64,000 bases of DNA from an uncultured Bacteroidota bacterium. Its GTDB lineage: Bacteria; Bacteroidota; Bacteroidia; Bacteroidales; GWA2-32-17. Position numbers and translations under genes: made by a program. Where the stretch lies: assembly GCA_903837285.1 (NCBI GenBank), contig CAILUD010000100.1:1-64000 (forward strand). The letters are read 5' to 3'. Under the pieces are notes generated by a model, which searched no databases, was not told the origin of the DNA, and was given only the letters and a program-made list of their open reading frames with translations. Below, piece by piece: positions 63,568 to 64,000 of the stretch (positions are counted from its first letter, which is position 1; each line of letters starts with the position of its first letter).

Positions 63568-63589
63568 AAAAGTTATAAAAAAGGAAGTA

Positions 63590-63597
63590 TAAAGATA
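63590..63597 (-). promoter_or_regulatory. Candidate -7 element for trmH
   Basis: The minus strand reads TATCTTTA, one mismatch to TAnnTTTG. It sits 22 bases before ATG 63567 and inside the longer possible reading frame, which supports the shorter protein. Confidence 0.4.
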
Positions 63598-63838
63598 CAC
63601 CCTCTTATTAAGACAGCAAAAAATTATTTGATTGTGTAAATTAATTCGCTGCCTGTTTTAAACCGAACAGCTTTTTTGGCAGAAAATTTACAAGAAATTG
63701 TTTTCTGAGATAAATATTTAATAAATAATATGATTTATAATTATCATGAATACAGGTATTAAGCATTTGCTTTGTCTTAAAATCAAATAAAAATAAATTA
63801 TTTTATGAATATATATATGAATATTTAAAGCAGAATAT

Positions 63839-63846
63839 TACTTTTG
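63839..63846 (+). promoter_or_regulatory. Promoter -7 element of tRNA-Ser
   Basis: TACTTTTG matches TAnnTTTG exactly, and transcription would start about 5 bases before the tRNA. No clear -33 TTTG is seen. Apart from this and the trmH element at 63590-63597, the gap 63568-63856 holds nothing I can identify. Confidence 0.5.
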
Positions 63847-63856
63847 CACTCTTATT

Positions 63857-63943
63857 GGAGAGATGGCAGAGTGGTCGAATGCGGCGGTCTTGAAAACCGT
63901 TATTCGAGCGATCGGATCGGGGGTTCGAATCCCTCTCTCTCCG
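63857..63943 (+). tRNA. tRNA-Ser (anticodon UGA)
   Basis: A full cloverleaf can be drawn: acceptor GGAGAGA (63857-63863) with TCTCTCC (63936-63942), anticodon loop CTTGAAA with anticodon TGA, the long variable arm typical of serine tRNAs (TTATTCGAGCGATCGGATC region), T arm GGGGG/CCCTC with loop TTCGAAT, and discriminator G63943. CCA is not encoded. Anticodon stem CGGT/ACCG pairs correctly. Confidence 0.97.
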
Positions 63944-63968
63944 CTGTACAGTGATACAAATTTTTTGA

Positions 63969-64000
63969 AAAGCCTGCAAAGTCGTCCGAATGCAGGCTTT
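63969..64000 (+). terminator. Terminator hairpin after tRNA-Ser, cut by the window edge
   Basis: AAAGCCTGCA (63969-63978) pairs with TGCAGGCTTT (63991-64000). The T run that should follow lies outside the window. Confidence 0.6.

Overview
This 64 kb window is AT-rich chromosomal DNA of a Bacteroidota bacterium (Bacteroidales-like), not a phage or plasmid. The grounds are a SusC/SusD pair, type IX secretion (T9SS) components with several type A and type B T9SS-sorted proteins, and repeated promoter -7 elements of the Bacteroidota form TAnnTTTG. There are almost no Shine-Dalgarno sequences. I cannot name the genus from sequence alone.

Layout. (1) Bases 1-2529 are the right-hand end of an integrated element. 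They hold an unrecognised ORF, an ORF6N-domain gene, a tyrosine recombinase, and then a displaced tRNA 3' half with its own terminator, which marks the attachment site. The element continues off the left edge. (2) Bases 2749-10645 carry a minus-strand archaemetzincin gene, then a respiratory-type cluster: a sigma-54-type response regulator, a sensor kinase with two c-type-haem-like motifs, two membrane-anchored glycine-cleavage-H-like proteins, a NrfD/HybB-like membrane protein, a Tat-exported HybA-like four-cluster ferredoxin, and a 32-residue membrane peptide that resembles the anchor of its neighbour. No catalytic subunit (molybdopterin or NiFe) is present. This cluster is the best candidate for an undescribed system. 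(3) Bases 10646-24600 hold assorted genes: a metallo-beta-lactamase-fold hydrolase, a CDF-like transporter, two atypical SDR proteins, glycine dehydrogenase gcvP, an M16 peptidase pair and a type B-sorted secreted protein, plus MITE-like repeats. (4) Bases 24620-33075 are a four-gene minus-strand operon, SusC, SusD, a LamG protein and a LamG/PNGase F-like protein, which suggests capture and deglycosylation of glycoproteins. (5) Bases 33377-44325 are a surface-adhesin operon: a small secreted protein, a 2468-residue VWA plus SprB-repeat adhesin, a PorP/SprF protein and a PorE-like OmpA protein. (6) Bases 44747-64000 hold a bifunctional (p)ppGpp enzyme, a 1919-residue type B-sorted protein, an htpG gene broken by a one-base frameshift in an A9 run, a receiver domain with a C-terminal membrane segment, a class III aminotransferase, a LytTR regulator, a subtilase, trmH and tRNA-Ser(UGA).

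How they fit together. The three exported groups (PNGase F/SusCD, the adhesin operon, the subtilase and the other CHU_C proteins) all depend on T9SS, and PorP/SprF and PorE-like proteins are encoded beside the adhesin. The cluster in region 2 looks self-regulating. The kinase and its sigma-54 activator sit downstream of the structural genes, a TGG-N12-type sigma-54-like element lies just upstream of the first gene, and TTCAACA motifs occur in both intergenic control regions.
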